Numbered from the stretch's first letter, positions 27,159-36,005 are shown. The stretch is DNA of 64,000 nucleotides from PCC-6802 sp943367755 (GCA_943367755.1 CALRKB020000016.1:14195-78194); one strand, 5' to 3'. Notes: generated by a model from the sequence alone, not told the origin. Program-made: numbers and translations.

Positions 27159-27560
27159 TTATGTGCCTACTAATACAGCACTTAAGCCAAGATTGTTCGC
27201 GAAAGGAATAAAATCTTTGTCAGCGAACAAAAGGGAATGCCCAGTCTCAATGCAAAATGTTGCAATAACTACATTGACTGTTTTCCTAATTGTTATCCCC
27301 TGCTTCCTCAATTCTCTAAAGTTGTCTGCACTCTTTATTGCAATCTCAAGTCCAAGCATGTTGAATACGGTGAGTGATGTCAGCACTTGCTTGGCTACAC
27401 GGTAATCTGCATCAGCGCGAAAGCCCTGCAACACCTCAGTCAGAATTAGATCCCCAATACCCAGCAGTTCCTCGCCAAGCAGCTTATCCAGCTTAGCCGT
27501 TTGGATAGTATCTCTACCATTGAAGTAGTCGATCCAAACACTAGAATCTACCAAGATCAT
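27159..27560 (-). CDS. vapC: VapC-type PIN-domain toxin with an Asp-to-Asn change
   Basis: 133-aa PIN ribonuclease, partner of vapB with a 4-nt overlap. Acidic residues: Asp5 in ILVDSSVWIDY, Glu42 in LTEVLQGF, and the C-terminal Asp114/Asp116 of FADKDF. The third catalytic position, normally Asp in T-I/V-D-x-x-I-A, is Asn96 (KTVNVVIATFC, codon AAT). This may reduce or abolish cleavage. The rest of the protein is intact, so it may still bind VapB and DNA. Confidence 0.9.
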   Translation of the reverse strand: MILVDSSVWIDYFNGRDTIQTAKLDKLLGEELLGIGDLILTEVLQGFRADADYRVAKQVLTSLTVFNMLGLEIAIKSADNFRELRKQGITIRKTVNVVIATFCIETGHSLLFADKDFIPFANNLGLSAVLVGT

Positions 27561-27751
27561 TGAATGCTTCTCATGGCATCAAGATCTCCATCCCATTTAA
27601 GCTTGCCCTTTAGTTTTTTAATCTCTTCCTGTTTGTTTAACTTAATCAATGTCCTAAGCCCGAGTTCCACAGCCTCTTTCTTGGTTTTCAAGCCAGTAGC
27701 CATCAATGCATCATGCATTAGCTTTTCGTCTATTACTATATTTGTCCTCAC
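27557..27751 (-). CDS. vapB: VapB-type antitoxin
   Basis: 64 aa, type II TA antitoxin. The N-terminal ribbon-helix-helix region is MRTNIVIDEKLMHDALMATG then LKTKKEAVELGLRTLIK; the C-terminal part binds VapC. It begins 13 nt downstream of a large dyad (27764-27795), the likely operator for autoregulation. Confidence 0.9.
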   Translation of the reverse strand: MRTNIVIDEKLMHDALMATGLKTKKEAVELGLRTLIKLNKQEEIKKLKGKLKWDGDLDAMRSIQ

Positions 27752-27763
27752 GATCGCATCCTT

Positions 27764-27795
27764 AATGTGTATTTATAGTACTATCTTTACACATT
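27764..27795. promoter_or_regulatory. Dyad operator upstream of vapB
   Basis: AATGTGTA, 3 nt, ATAGTACTAT, 3 nt, TACACATT: an 8-bp inverted repeat surrounding a 10-bp palindrome with the same axis at 27779/27780. It lies 13-44 nt upstream of the vapB start on the minus strand. Ribbon-helix-helix VapB/VapC complexes usually bind such dyads at their own promoter. Confidence 0.7.
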
Positions 27796-27939
27796 CGATT
27801 CTGATGCAACAATGTGTTGCCAGTTTTTAGGTAAACTAGAAAACCTGAGCAAAATTGCATATTGCCAATCAAGCTGCAAACCACGCTGCAAATTTTAAGT
27901 TAATCAATATTATTCTAATGTCCTGGAGATACCTGAGCT

Positions 27940-28935
27940 ATGGCTAAGATGTACTACGATACTGACGCAAATCTTGACTTCCTGGCAGGGAAGAAAATTG
28001 CCATTATTGGCTATGGTTCTCAAGGACACGCCCATGCCCTTAACCTTAAAGATAGCGGCTTAGACGTTATGGTGGGCTTGTATCCTGGTAGCCCGTCCTG
28101 GCAAAAAGCAGAAGCGGAAGGCTTAACTGTAAAAAATACTGCTGATGCTGCTGCCGCCGCTGACTTCCTGATGATTCTGTTGCCAGACGAGGTGCAGAAG
28201 TCAGTTTATACCCATGACATTGCCCCTAACCTCAAGGAAGGTGATGTCCTGGCATTCGCCCATGGCTTTAATATTCACTTTGCCCAGGTTGTGCCTCCCC
28301 CTCACGTTGATGTGGTGATGGTTGCACCCAAAGGCCCCGGCCATTTGGTGCGCCGTGTATTCCAGCAGGGACAAGGTGTGCCTTCACTGTTTGCGGTCTA
28401 CCAAGATGCATCTGGTCAAGCCCGCGATCGCGCCATGGCCTATGCCCGTGGTATTGGTGGCACCCGCGCCGGTATCCTGGAAACTACATTCCGCGAAGAA
28501 ACTGAAACCGATCTGTTCGGCGAGCAAGTGGTATTGTGTGGCGGTTTGAGTGCATTGATCAAGTCTGGGTTTGAAACCCTGGTCAATGCTGGCTATCAGC
28601 CCGAACTCGCCTATTTCGAGTGCTTGCATGAAGTAAAACTGATTGTGGACTTGATCGTTGAAGGTGGTTTGTCAACTATGCGCCACAGTATCTCGAATAC
28701 AGCAGAATACGGCGACTACACCCGTGGCGATCGCATTATTACCGATGAAACCCGTGCAGAGATGCGCAAAATTCTATCTGAGATTCAGTCTGGACAATTT
28801 GCCCGTGAGTTTGTCCTAGAAAATCAATCTGGCAAACCAGGTTTTACCGCGATGCGCCGCCGCGAAGCAGAGCATCCCATTGAAGCTGTTGGGAAGGATC
28901 TGCGCGCCATGTTTAGCTGGATGAAGAAAGTCTAG
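27940..28935 (+). CDS. ilvC: Ketol-acid reductoisomerase (NADP+)
   Basis: Second step of valine and isoleucine synthesis, converting acetolactate to dihydroxyisovalerate. 331 aa, class I. N-terminal Rossmann domain with GYGSQGHAHALNLKDSG, the C-terminal knotted domain with ETFREETETDLFGEQVVL and the Mg2+-binding ELAYFECLHEVKLIVDL. It stands alone, with a promoter presumably shared in the spacer with the divergent vapBC operon. Confidence 0.98.
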   Translation: MAKMYYDTDANLDFLAGKKIAIIGYGSQGHAHALNLKDSGLDVMVGLYPGSPSWQKAEAEGLTVKNTADAAAAADFLMILLPDEVQKSVYTHDIAPNLKEGDVLAFAHGFNIHFAQVVPPPHVDVVMVAPKGPGHLVRRVFQQGQGVPSLFAVYQDASGQARDRAMAYARGIGGTRAGILETTFREETETDLFGEQVVLCGGLSALIKSGFETLVNAGYQPELAYFECLHEVKLIVDLIVEGGLSTMRHSISNTAEYGDYTRGDRIITDETRAEMRKILSEIQSGQFAREFVLENQSGKPGFTAMRRREAEHPIEAVGKDLRAMFSWMKKV

Positions 28936-29035
28936 TTTTCACCTGAAAAGGTTGACAATTTGGGGGCTAGCATGATATCACTCTCTAGCTCCTCATGTCG
29001 TAGTAATTGGCGACACAATGGATCACCTTGCAAAT

Positions 29036-29083
29036 AAAGCGATCGCCCTATCTGAGGAAAAGTGTATGGCGATCGCTTTTTTT
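29036..29083 (+). terminator. Rho-independent terminator after ilvC
   Basis: AAAGCGATCGCC, 20 nt, GGCGATCGCTTT followed by a run of T. The 12-bp stem is built from two HIP1 octamers, an example of HIP1 used as a terminator stem. Confidence 0.85.
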
Positions 29084-29098
29084 AATTATAAATGAAAT

Positions 29099-30406
29099 AT
29101 GGAGCAAGATTTTTTCGATCGCGGTTTAGAAAAAGCAAAACTAGCGGACTGGTCAGGCGCTATTCAGGAGTTTGGTCGGGCAATTAAACTGAATCCTAAA
29201 TTTACTGAAGCTTATTATCGGCGCGCCTTGGCCTATTTTGATTTGGGCGAGTCCCAATCAGCTATAGAGGACTATACTCAAAGCCTAATCTTGAAGCCTC
29301 AATGGCCAGAGGCTCTGTTTGGGCGCAGTTTGGCACGCATGGCACTCGCCGATTGGCAAGGGGCGATCGCTGATGCCGAGCAAGTAATACGACTTAACCA
29401 AAATCATGCGGCGGCACATCGTCTATTGGGTGTAGTGCAGCAGGGGCTAGGTAACCTACAGGCTGCGAATATTTATTACCGACAGGCTGCCAAACTCTAC
29501 CTGGAGCAGCAAGATGAAACTAATTGCCGTCGCTGCCTAGCCAGCGCACAGCAGCTTAATCTTCCGCCCAGTCAACTATCTGGAGATTTGCCATCGGCAC
29601 AAAATTTCCTGGAGCGAGCGTTAACAAAAATGCAAAATGGCAACCTGCAGTCAGCGCTCAACGACTTTGACTGGTTGTTACTAGCCGATGCCAACGATGC
29701 CCAAGTCTACTGCCTCCGTGGCGTACTGCGTGCCAAGCTAGGCAACTTTACGGGTGCTATGCAAGATCTCAACCGTGCCATGCAGTTGCAGCCTCAAGAT
29801 CGCCAAGTAAGGCTGAGCCGAGCCTCGATTCGCACTGAAATTGATGATACCCAGGGTGCGATCGCTGACCTTAACCAGCTATTAGAAGAACAACCCACCT
29901 GGGTAGAAGCCTATGTGGGACGGGGGCTAGCCTGGCGCAAGTTAGGCAATTATCGCAATGCGATCGAAGACTATTCGCGAGCATTGGCGCTGAAACCCGA
30001 TCGTGCCCAAATTTACTGCGATCGCGCTTTAGCACGAGCTGAATACAGCGATCTTAAGGGCGCAATTAATGACTATCAGCAAGCCGCTAACCTATGGTTC
30101 GAGCAGAGCGATTTGCACAGCTACCGCCAATGCCTAGATAAAATCAAAGCACTGCGTGTAGAGAGCGATCAGTTGGCTCAGGAAAAAACGCAACAAAAAA
30201 TACAACGCGAGCAGATCGACTGGGAATTCGAGCGGCAAGCTGAAGACGATCTAGTCGATCCAGAGTTGCAAGCGCAATTATTAAAACTGGTTGGGGGGAA
30301 TGGGGCGATCGCTCAACGACTAATTGACATAGCTAAACAAGAATTCCCCAATATGCCAGAACAGTGGTATTGGCAAAAAGTAATTTTCGATCTAGAAAGC
30401 GAGTAG
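29099..30406 (+). CDS. Tetratricopeptide repeat protein
   Basis: 435 aa, soluble, made of TPR units in two blocks: about 3-130 (opening FFDRGLEKAKLADWSGAIQE) and 165-340, joined by a linker with QQDETNCRRCLASAQQLNLP. The tail is Gln/Glu-rich and ends FPNMPEQWYWQKVIFDLES. No enzymatic domain. TPRs bind proteins; the partner is unknown. Similar proteins are common in cyanobacteria. The ilvC terminator precedes it, so it is a separate unit. Confidence 0.9.
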   Translation: MEQDFFDRGLEKAKLADWSGAIQEFGRAIKLNPKFTEAYYRRALAYFDLGESQSAIEDYTQSLILKPQWPEALFGRSLARMALADWQGAIADAEQVIRLNQNHAAAHRLLGVVQQGLGNLQAANIYYRQAAKLYLEQQDETNCRRCLASAQQLNLPPSQLSGDLPSAQNFLERALTKMQNGNLQSALNDFDWLLLADANDAQVYCLRGVLRAKLGNFTGAMQDLNRAMQLQPQDRQVRLSRASIRTEIDDTQGAIADLNQLLEEQPTWVEAYVGRGLAWRKLGNYRNAIEDYSRALALKPDRAQIYCDRALARAEYSDLKGAINDYQQAANLWFEQSDLHSYRQCLDKIKALRVESDQLAQEKTQQKIQREQIDWEFERQAEDDLVDPELQAQLLKLVGGNGAIAQRLIDIAKQEFPNMPEQWYWQKVIFDLESE

Positions 30407-30428
30407 AGCTAAAGCTCTACTCGCTTTT
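30396..30428 (+). terminator. Hairpin terminator overlapping the TPR stop codon
   Basis: AAAGCGAGTAGAGC pairs with GCTCTACTCGCTTT; the stop TAG (30404-30406) is in the upstream arm. Stem about 14 bp, ending in TTTT. The flanking A/T runs make it usable from both sides for the convergent small gene. Confidence 0.8.
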
Positions 30429-30460
30429 CCATAAAATTCCTAATGAAATTTAGTTTTATC

Positions 30461-30646
30461 TTATTGGCGTGATGCTAGTTTCTCAAAATCGACTTGCGTC
30501 TGCTGTAATAACTGGCTGCGGCTATCGCTGAATTGGCGATCGCTACTAAGGTAAGGCACCAGATTACGTGCTTGTAAAGCCATGTGCAGTTGCAAATGAG
30601 CAACGTAGTCACTTAAAGCCTCGCAGGGGGTAGAAGTAGCACTCAT
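30461..30646 (-). CDS. Small hypothetical protein (start uncertain)
   Basis: The conserved-looking part is the last 61 residues, from MSATSTPCEALSDYVAHLQL then HMALQARNLVPYLSSDRQFS. The frame is open upstream to 30862 with ATGs at 30688 and 30748, but the extra residues look unlike protein and no Shine-Dalgarno marks any start. I chose ATG 30646. Function unknown. Confidence 0.5.
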   Translation of the reverse strand: MSATSTPCEALSDYVAHLQLHMALQARNLVPYLSSDRQFSDSRSQLLQQTQVDFEKLASRQ

Positions 30647-31017
30647 GGCATTAGAGTAATGTGAATAATTTACAGTGTTCTCTTTCATTGCAACTTTGTT
30701 GAGTGATGTTGAGTGAAATGCAGTAGTTACACAGGATATTAAATTCATGGGCAGAGGAGCCTGTGATCCAGATTCCTCATAGTAAAAGACCCTATCACGG
30801 CACTGTTGCAATCGTAACAAGTCTGAAACAAAGCGTAACTTTTTGCTGTAATACTTAACCAAATTATTTTGCTAACTCAATATAACGATTATGAGCCACT
30901 AAACCTATGCGGTATGCTAATAGAGCTATTTATCTTAATATTCCTGCTACGGGATGTTAGCAACTAGCAACCATACTAAATCAACAATATTTGTCGTCAG
31001 TAATATTTATTAACCCT

Positions 31018-31563
31018 ATGTTCAAACGTGCTGTCTGCACTTTCCTAATGGTGTTGACAATTGGCCTGAGTGGCTGTGTCTCATCTACAAATGGACTTAT
31101 TCCTTTCGTTGACAGCAAAGATGGCTATAGCTTTCTCTATCCCAATGGGTGGTTGCACACAAGTCTGAGAAATGGCCCTGATGTGGTTTTTCATGACATC
31201 GTTGAGCCAACAGAAAATGTATCAGTGGTAATTGGTAAGCTTTCTAGTGTCAAAAGCCTCAGTGAAATTGGTACTGCTAGTGACGTGGGTCTCAAAGTCA
31301 TGCAAAAAGTGATTGCTGTACCTGGCTCGGGGCGTGAAGCAGAATTGATTAATGCCGAGCAGCAGGATGTAGATGGCAAAGCATACTACTTGCTGGAATA
31401 TGCCGTCAAACGTATGTCCGGCGAGCCGCGCCACGATTTAGTTAGCGTCACCACAAATCGTGGTAATCTGTACACTTTGAGTGTATCAACTACAGAAAAT
31501 CGCTGGCCTAAGGTCAAAGATTTATTCTCTAAAGTTGCATCATCCTTTTCTGTTCAGCAATAA
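31018..31563 (+). CDS. PsbP-like (CyanoP) lipoprotein
   Basis: 181 aa from ATG 31018 (an in-frame TTG at 30991 is less likely). Signal peptide MFKRAVCTFLMVLTIGLSGC with lipobox LSGC, so it is a lumenal lipoprotein. The mature domain has the PsbP hallmarks FVDSKDGYSFLYPNGW, VVFHDIVEPTENVSVVIG, and the C-terminal ENRWPKVKDLFSKVASSF. CyanoP assists photosystem II assembly. PsbP-domain paralogs exist, so the exact one is not fixed. Confidence 0.88.
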   Translation: MFKRAVCTFLMVLTIGLSGCVSSTNGLIPFVDSKDGYSFLYPNGWLHTSLRNGPDVVFHDIVEPTENVSVVIGKLSSVKSLSEIGTASDVGLKVMQKVIAVPGSGREAELINAEQQDVDGKAYYLLEYAVKRMSGEPRHDLVSVTTNRGNLYTLSVSTTENRWPKVKDLFSKVASSFSVQQ

Positions 31564-31667
31564 CGACTAGATGGCAATTATCCATATATATCTCAATAGA
31601 TTAACAAAACTAACTAGACAATATGCTCTGATTCCAGGCTAAATCTCAGGTGGTTGCGGTGCCATAA

Positions 31668-32825
31668 ATGTCACAAATTCTGATTATTGATGATGACCCT
31701 ACTGTGAGATTGACCTTGTCCAGGTCACTCAAGAACCAGGGCTATGATGTCTCTGTTGCTGTTGATGGAGAACAAGGTCTTCAAGAAGCAATACGACTGC
31801 GTCCGGCTCTGATTATCTGTGATTGGATGATGCCTGTAATGGACGGACTAGAAGTATGTCGTCACGTTAAGGCGGAGAGTTCTCTAGCTAATACCTACTT
31901 TATATTGCTTACTGCCCGCGACCAGGTGGGTGATATTGTGCAGGGACTAGAAACAGGTGCTGATGACTTTCTGTCTAAGCCACCGGATATGAATGAGCTC
32001 AAAGCTAGGGTAAGAGCTGGCTTGCGTCTGTATCAGGCCAACCATGCCCTCCAAATCCAAAAGCAGTATTTGGAAGCAGAACTAGCTCAGGCGGCTGATT
32101 ACGTGCGATCGCTACTTCCCCATCCACTTGAAGGTGCGATCGCCACTAATTCCTGTTTCCTGCCATCAACTCAACTGGGTGGAGACTGTTTTGACTTTTA
32201 CTGGTTAGATCCGGAGCATCTCGTCGTCTATCTGCTTGATGTGGCTGGGCATGGGGTAGGAGCAGCACTATTATCTGTCTCTGTGCTAAATCTCCTGCGC
32301 ACCAGAAGTCTAAGAGGCAGTTCCCAGGTGCTTGCTGCAACCGATTTTCGGCAGCCTCATCAAGTACTAAGTGCGCTCAACGACCATTTTCAGATGACTG
32401 GTCACCAGGATATGTATTTCACGATCTGGTATGGGGTCTACAATAAAACAACCCGCAAGCTAGCTTACGCAAGTGGCGGACATCCCCCTGCCGTACTGGT
32501 GCAAGCGGATAATAAGGGCAGGAATATTACTAAGCTCACAACCAATGGTCTACCGATTGGGATGCTGCCAGATATAACGTTTGAGACTGAATTCTGCGAT
32601 ATTGCTCCCTCTAGCAAACTTTTCTTGTTTAGCGATGGTGCCTACGAAATCACCCAAGCTGATGAATCGTTGTGGGGGTTAGATGATTTGATTGATGCGC
32701 TTGTATCACCTGTGGGAAAGAGTGAGAACAGCCTTGATTTTGCCTTGCAAGAGGCTGCTGCCACAGCGAAGTATGGCAATAAGTTTGAAGATGATTTATC
32801 GCTTTTAGAAGTTAGTTTTAGCTAA
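31668..32825 (+). CDS. Response regulator with PP2C/SpoIIE phosphatase output
   Basis: 385 aa: receiver domain 1-125 with acidic pocket IIDDDPT, phosphoacceptor Asp52 (ICDWMMPVMDG), Thr of LLTARDQ and Lys of LSKPPD; a short coiled linker (LRLYQANHALQIQKQYLEAE); then a RsbU/SpoIIE serine phosphatase (GGDCFDFYWLD, DVAGHGVGAALLS, LFSDGAYEITQ). Such proteins dephosphorylate STAS anti-anti-sigma factors; a STAS gene lies at 41.7 kb, though not adjacent. No kinase next to it. Confidence 0.93.
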   Translation: MSQILIIDDDPTVRLTLSRSLKNQGYDVSVAVDGEQGLQEAIRLRPALIICDWMMPVMDGLEVCRHVKAESSLANTYFILLTARDQVGDIVQGLETGADDFLSKPPDMNELKARVRAGLRLYQANHALQIQKQYLEAELAQAADYVRSLLPHPLEGAIATNSCFLPSTQLGGDCFDFYWLDPEHLVVYLLDVAGHGVGAALLSVSVLNLLRTRSLRGSSQVLAATDFRQPHQVLSALNDHFQMTGHQDMYFTIWYGVYNKTTRKLAYASGGHPPAVLVQADNKGRNITKLTTNGLPIGMLPDITFETEFCDIAPSSKLFLFSDGAYEITQADESLWGLDDLIDALVSPVGKSENSLDFALQEAAATAKYGNKFEDDLSLLEVSFS

Positions 32826-32969
32826 TCAGTCGCTCCCAAGGCAAACGATCGCTGCCTGAAGTTCCCGCGCTTTGTCTTCGGGCAAAGTATCATTCGCAAA
32901 CATGCCAGCTGCGAGTTCCGTCCCTGCTAAATATTTGAGTTTATCGGAAGAGCGATAAGGTGGATAAAA
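32826..32969 (-). pseudogene. Relic of galT (hexose-1-phosphate uridylyltransferase) 3' end
   Basis: Minus-strand frame of 47 codons after an in-frame stop: FYPPYRSSDKLKYLAGTELA, then AGMFANDTLPEDKARELQAA and a stop at 32826. This aligns with the class I GalT C-terminus (FYPPLLRSATVRK.. pattern). The upstream part, including the active site His-Pro-His, is gone. It abuts the response regulator stop (32825). Confidence 0.7.
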
Positions 32970-33000
32970 TTATAAGTGTTTCTTTGTATTACAGCCCTTA

Positions 33001-33525
33001 TCAAGCACCTGGCGATCGCTCATCTTTACCGATGATACGTTCATAACCCATGTAAGCAATGCCTAACAGGATGGCCAGCAAAAACAGAAAGCTGGAAAAT
33101 GGCATGTAAGAAAAGAAAACGATATATGCCCGATGGGAAAGCCAGGAAATTACTAGAAATACGCCAGCAATCACTGCTATACCCTGTAAAGTCCGAAATG
33201 CGGGGATTTGCACTAATGGCATGCGTTTTGCTGATACCCATAGCGAGGCGATCGTGTAGTAAATAGGTGCGAGTAATAGAAGTAGATCGGCTTCCCTTAC
33301 TACCCTTGCCCAACCGCCTTGATTTGTCGCAAAGGCTAAATAGCCTGCCCACATCAGCAAGCTTACGACTGCTAGGGTTAAATTCACGCTGAGCACAAAT
33401 GGTTCTTCTCGGCGACCGGGGATGGCATAGCAAATCAACCAGGCTAGCCAAGGGAGTATTAAAACTACCGCTACAACTATGGTGCGGTTATCCATTAACT
33501 GTTGGAAGAAAGTTTCAAATGTCAT
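33001..33525 (-). CDS. Conserved integral membrane protein, unknown
   Basis: 174 aa with about four to five hydrophobic helices (16-33 IVVAVVLILPWLAWLICYAI, 43-66, 76-97, 112-131, 139-160) and a basic/acidic tail GKDERSPGA. No signature motif. It is 28 bp downstream of the binding-protein gene on the same strand, so they may be co-transcribed. Function unknown. Confidence 0.7.
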   Translation of the reverse strand: MTFETFFQQLMDNRTIVVAVVLILPWLAWLICYAIPGRREEPFVLSVNLTLAVVSLLMWAGYLAFATNQGGWARVVREADLLLLLAPIYYTIASLWVSAKRMPLVQIPAFRTLQGIAVIAGVFLVISWLSHRAYIVFFSYMPFSSFLFLLAILLGIAYMGYERIIGKDERSPGA

Positions 33526-33553
33526 AACATATCAAACCTTTTAGTCACACCTT

Positions 33554-34972
33554 TTAGGGCAGAACAAAATCATAACCGATACCCGATCGCTTACCTGGGG
33601 CAACTTTGACCAGGATAGCAGGACTATTGCGATCTCCAGATGGTTGAAACTGAATCTTGCCCGCAGAGCCATTTGCTGAGAACCCAGGATCGGCCATTAC
33701 TTTTTGTAAACCTGCACGAGTGCTATCTTGTTTTAGCCCTGTGAGAATTGCCTGTGTAGCATCATAGGCCATTGCTGTCCGCCAATTGATATCGCCACCC
33801 CATAAGCGTGCCGCTTGTTTCGGGAAGATCGCATTTGGGTTAGCTAATAGGTGCCACGGTACAGCCAGCACCATACCTACAGCATTATCTCCACCTACTT
33901 GTAAGGTTTTGGCTGTGTACATGCTATCACCACCAACAATTGGCAGTTGTTTTCGATTCACCGCGACAACCTGTAGGGCGCGATCGAGCGTAGCAGCATT
34001 GGATGCCAGCATAATCACCTCTGCCCCTCTGGTAATTGCCTGCTGCAAACTCTGCCCAGCATCAAAACCAGAGCTGCTCAAATCAAATTCGGTAACCACC
34101 TGACCACCATCGCCAAACACGGCAGTCGTAAACTCATCTTTGAGTGATTTACTATACGTGCTATTAGAGTTGAAAAATACTACTGCTTTCTTCTTGTGCA
34201 GTTGATTGAGCGTATATCGCGACAGAGAATTGGCGGCGAAGCGATCGCTTGGTACAGTGCGAAAAATATAGTTGCCAAATCCCGAGAGCTGAACTGAGGT
34301 ACTTGTGGGCGAGATCAGCACCAGTTGCCCCGCCTGATATACCTTACCTGCTGCCAGCGTCACATCACTGCCAAAATTACCCACTACCGCCAATACTTCA
34401 GGGTTTGCCACTAATACCTGAGCGATTTGTTGGGCGATCTCCGGATCGTTACTATCATCGGCAATTAATACCTGCACCTGCACACCATTGATGCCACCGG
34501 CCTGATTTAGCTCATCCTGTGCCTGCGCTACCCCACGCAGAATTTCCTTTGCTACATTTTCATTGCCACCAATCGGCACTGATACGGCAATTTTGAGGCT
34601 TTTGGTATTACCAATTCGCGCATTATTCAGGTAGATCAAAGCTTCTGGGTCGTTACGCTCCGATCGCAGGCTTGATTCTAGCTGAGTTATGGCTGTTTGC
34701 CAGTTGCTAGTCGCGATCGCCTGTACGCCAGCTTGCTTACTTGGGTTAGAGATCGAGGTAATTAAAAGCTTATTGCCACTACTAAGGCGGCTGTCTACTT
34801 CTGCGGCATTAGAGGCAGTAGGGCTGGTTGGATTAGTTGGACTGGGACTACTTAATCCAGGTATGCCGCTAGGGGAATTTTTGAGAAATAGCCACAGACC
34901 ACCGCCTGCCGCACCTGCTGCGATCAAGAGCGTAAATAGCAGCGCAATTGTTTCCTTCCCACTTTTTGCCAT
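33554..34972 (-). CDS. Membrane-anchored substrate-binding protein, PBP type 1
   Basis: 472 aa from ATG 34972, preceded by AAAGAG as Shine-Dalgarno. N-terminal single helix (MAKSGKETIALLFTLLIAAG), Pro/Ser/Thr linker, TPR-like bit (WQTAITQLESSLRSERNDPE), then a LivK/amide-receptor fold starting LKIAVSVPIGGNE. The anchor is nearly identical to that of the next gene, which has a different fold. No transporter genes adjacent. Frame open to TTG 35017, not chosen. Confidence 0.85.
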   Translation of the reverse strand: MAKSGKETIALLFTLLIAAGAAGGGLWLFLKNSPSGIPGLSSPSPTNPTSPTASNAAEVDSRLSSGNKLLITSISNPSKQAGVQAIATSNWQTAITQLESSLRSERNDPEALIYLNNARIGNTKSLKIAVSVPIGGNENVAKEILRGVAQAQDELNQAGGINGVQVQVLIADDSNDPEIAQQIAQVLVANPEVLAVVGNFGSDVTLAAGKVYQAGQLVLISPTSTSVQLSGFGNYIFRTVPSDRFAANSLSRYTLNQLHKKKAVVFFNSNSTYSKSLKDEFTTAVFGDGGQVVTEFDLSSSGFDAGQSLQQAITRGAEVIMLASNAATLDRALQVVAVNRKQLPIVGGDSMYTAKTLQVGGDNAVGMVLAVPWHLLANPNAIFPKQAARLWGGDINWRTAMAYDATQAILTGLKQDSTRAGLQKVMADPGFSANGSAGKIQFQPSGDRNSPAILVKVAPGKRSGIGYDFVLP

Positions 34973-35030
34973 CTCTTTATCCTGGATGAATTTAGATCGG
35001 CTAATTCTTGGTGCCAATCACTACAGCCTA

Positions 35031-36005
35031 TTACCTAATTGGAACAAAACCAAGTCGTTGGACAATTTGCTGCCCTTGAGGTCCCAGCGCCAGTTCCACA
35101 AATTGCTTAACGGCAGGGCTAGTTTGTTTGCGCACTGCCAGAAACAGGCTGCGACTAATTGGATATTCTCCGCTTTTCACGACGTTAGGATCGAGGGGAG
35201 ATTTGCCATCAATCGGCACGATTCGGACTATTTCTTGCTTATCGACTTGGGAAACCGTAGCGTAGCTAATACCGTTATTACCTATAGTTCTAAGGATGGC
35301 AGTGGTTTCATCCTGCGGCCAGGTAATGAAGTTAGCACTATTGGGTGCAAAGGTCTGACCGAGCATCACCACATCCTGAAAAAGCGATCGCGTACCACTG
35401 CCTGTAGCGCGGTTAATTACCTTAATTGGTAAATTTGCACCACCCAACTGCGACCAATTGGTAATATTGCCTGCATATATATCGCGTAACTGCCCCAGCG
35501 TCAGATTACCTTTAAAGGAATTATTACTACCCACCACAACTGCTACCGCATCTTTCGCGATCGGCACTAGCTGAATGCCTGCCTGCGCTTCATTAGACTT
35601 GAGCGGTCGGGAGCTCGCTGCAATTACTGTGGAATTATTAATCAGGTTTTGGATACCTTTATCCGTACCACCTGGCTTTCCGTCTGGCACACCAAACGTT
35701 GAAGGGATGTTGGGATTGACCTGGGCGTAGGCATTGCGCAGTTCTTTGATCAGCACCACCATCGTCGTACTACCATCAATGCTCAAGACATTTGGGTCAG
35801 GTAAGGATACATCCAAATTGACTCCAGTTTGTGGAGTGTTAGGTTGAGGTGATGTTGCCGTAGGGTTGGGAGAATTTACCAATTGGGGATTTGGAACTGG
35901 GGTATTATTTGCATTTTTCTGAAAATACCAGTAGCCCCCTCCTGCCACGCCAGCAGTGACTAACAGGGTTAGTAGTAGCGCCGTTGTCTCTTTACCTTTA
36001 GCCAT
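35031..36005 (-). CDS. Membrane-anchored PstS-like binding protein
   Basis: 324 aa. N-terminal anchor MAKGKETTALLLTLLVTAGV, Pro/Asn/Thr linker (about 31-72), then a PBP type 2 domain with IDGSTTMVVLIKELRNAY, ASSRPLKSNEA, NITNWSQLGG, and NRATGSGTRSLF, matching phosphate-binding PstS-like proteins. Without adjacent pst permease genes, the role (phosphate uptake or sensing) is uncertain. The anchor repeats that of the preceding gene. Confidence 0.85.
   Translation of the reverse strand: MAKGKETTALLLTLLVTAGVAGGGYWYFQKNANNTPVPNPQLVNSPNPTATSPQPNTPQTGVNLDVSLPDPNVLSIDGSTTMVVLIKELRNAYAQVNPNIPSTFGVPDGKPGGTDKGIQNLINNSTVIAASSRPLKSNEAQAGIQLVPIAKDAVAVVVGSNNSFKGNLTLGQLRDIYAGNITNWSQLGGANLPIKVINRATGSGTRSLFQDVVMLGQTFAPNSANFITWPQDETTAILRTIGNNGISYATVSQVDKQEIVRIVPIDGKSPLDPNVVKSGEYPISRSLFLAVRKQTSPAVKQFVELALGPQGQQIVQRLGFVPIR

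Noticed and set aside
34689..35432. 247-codon plus-strand ORF over the two binding-protein genes
   Set aside because: It is fully antisense to two well-supported genes and has no recognisable domain; antisense of GC-biased coding sequence often yields such frames.
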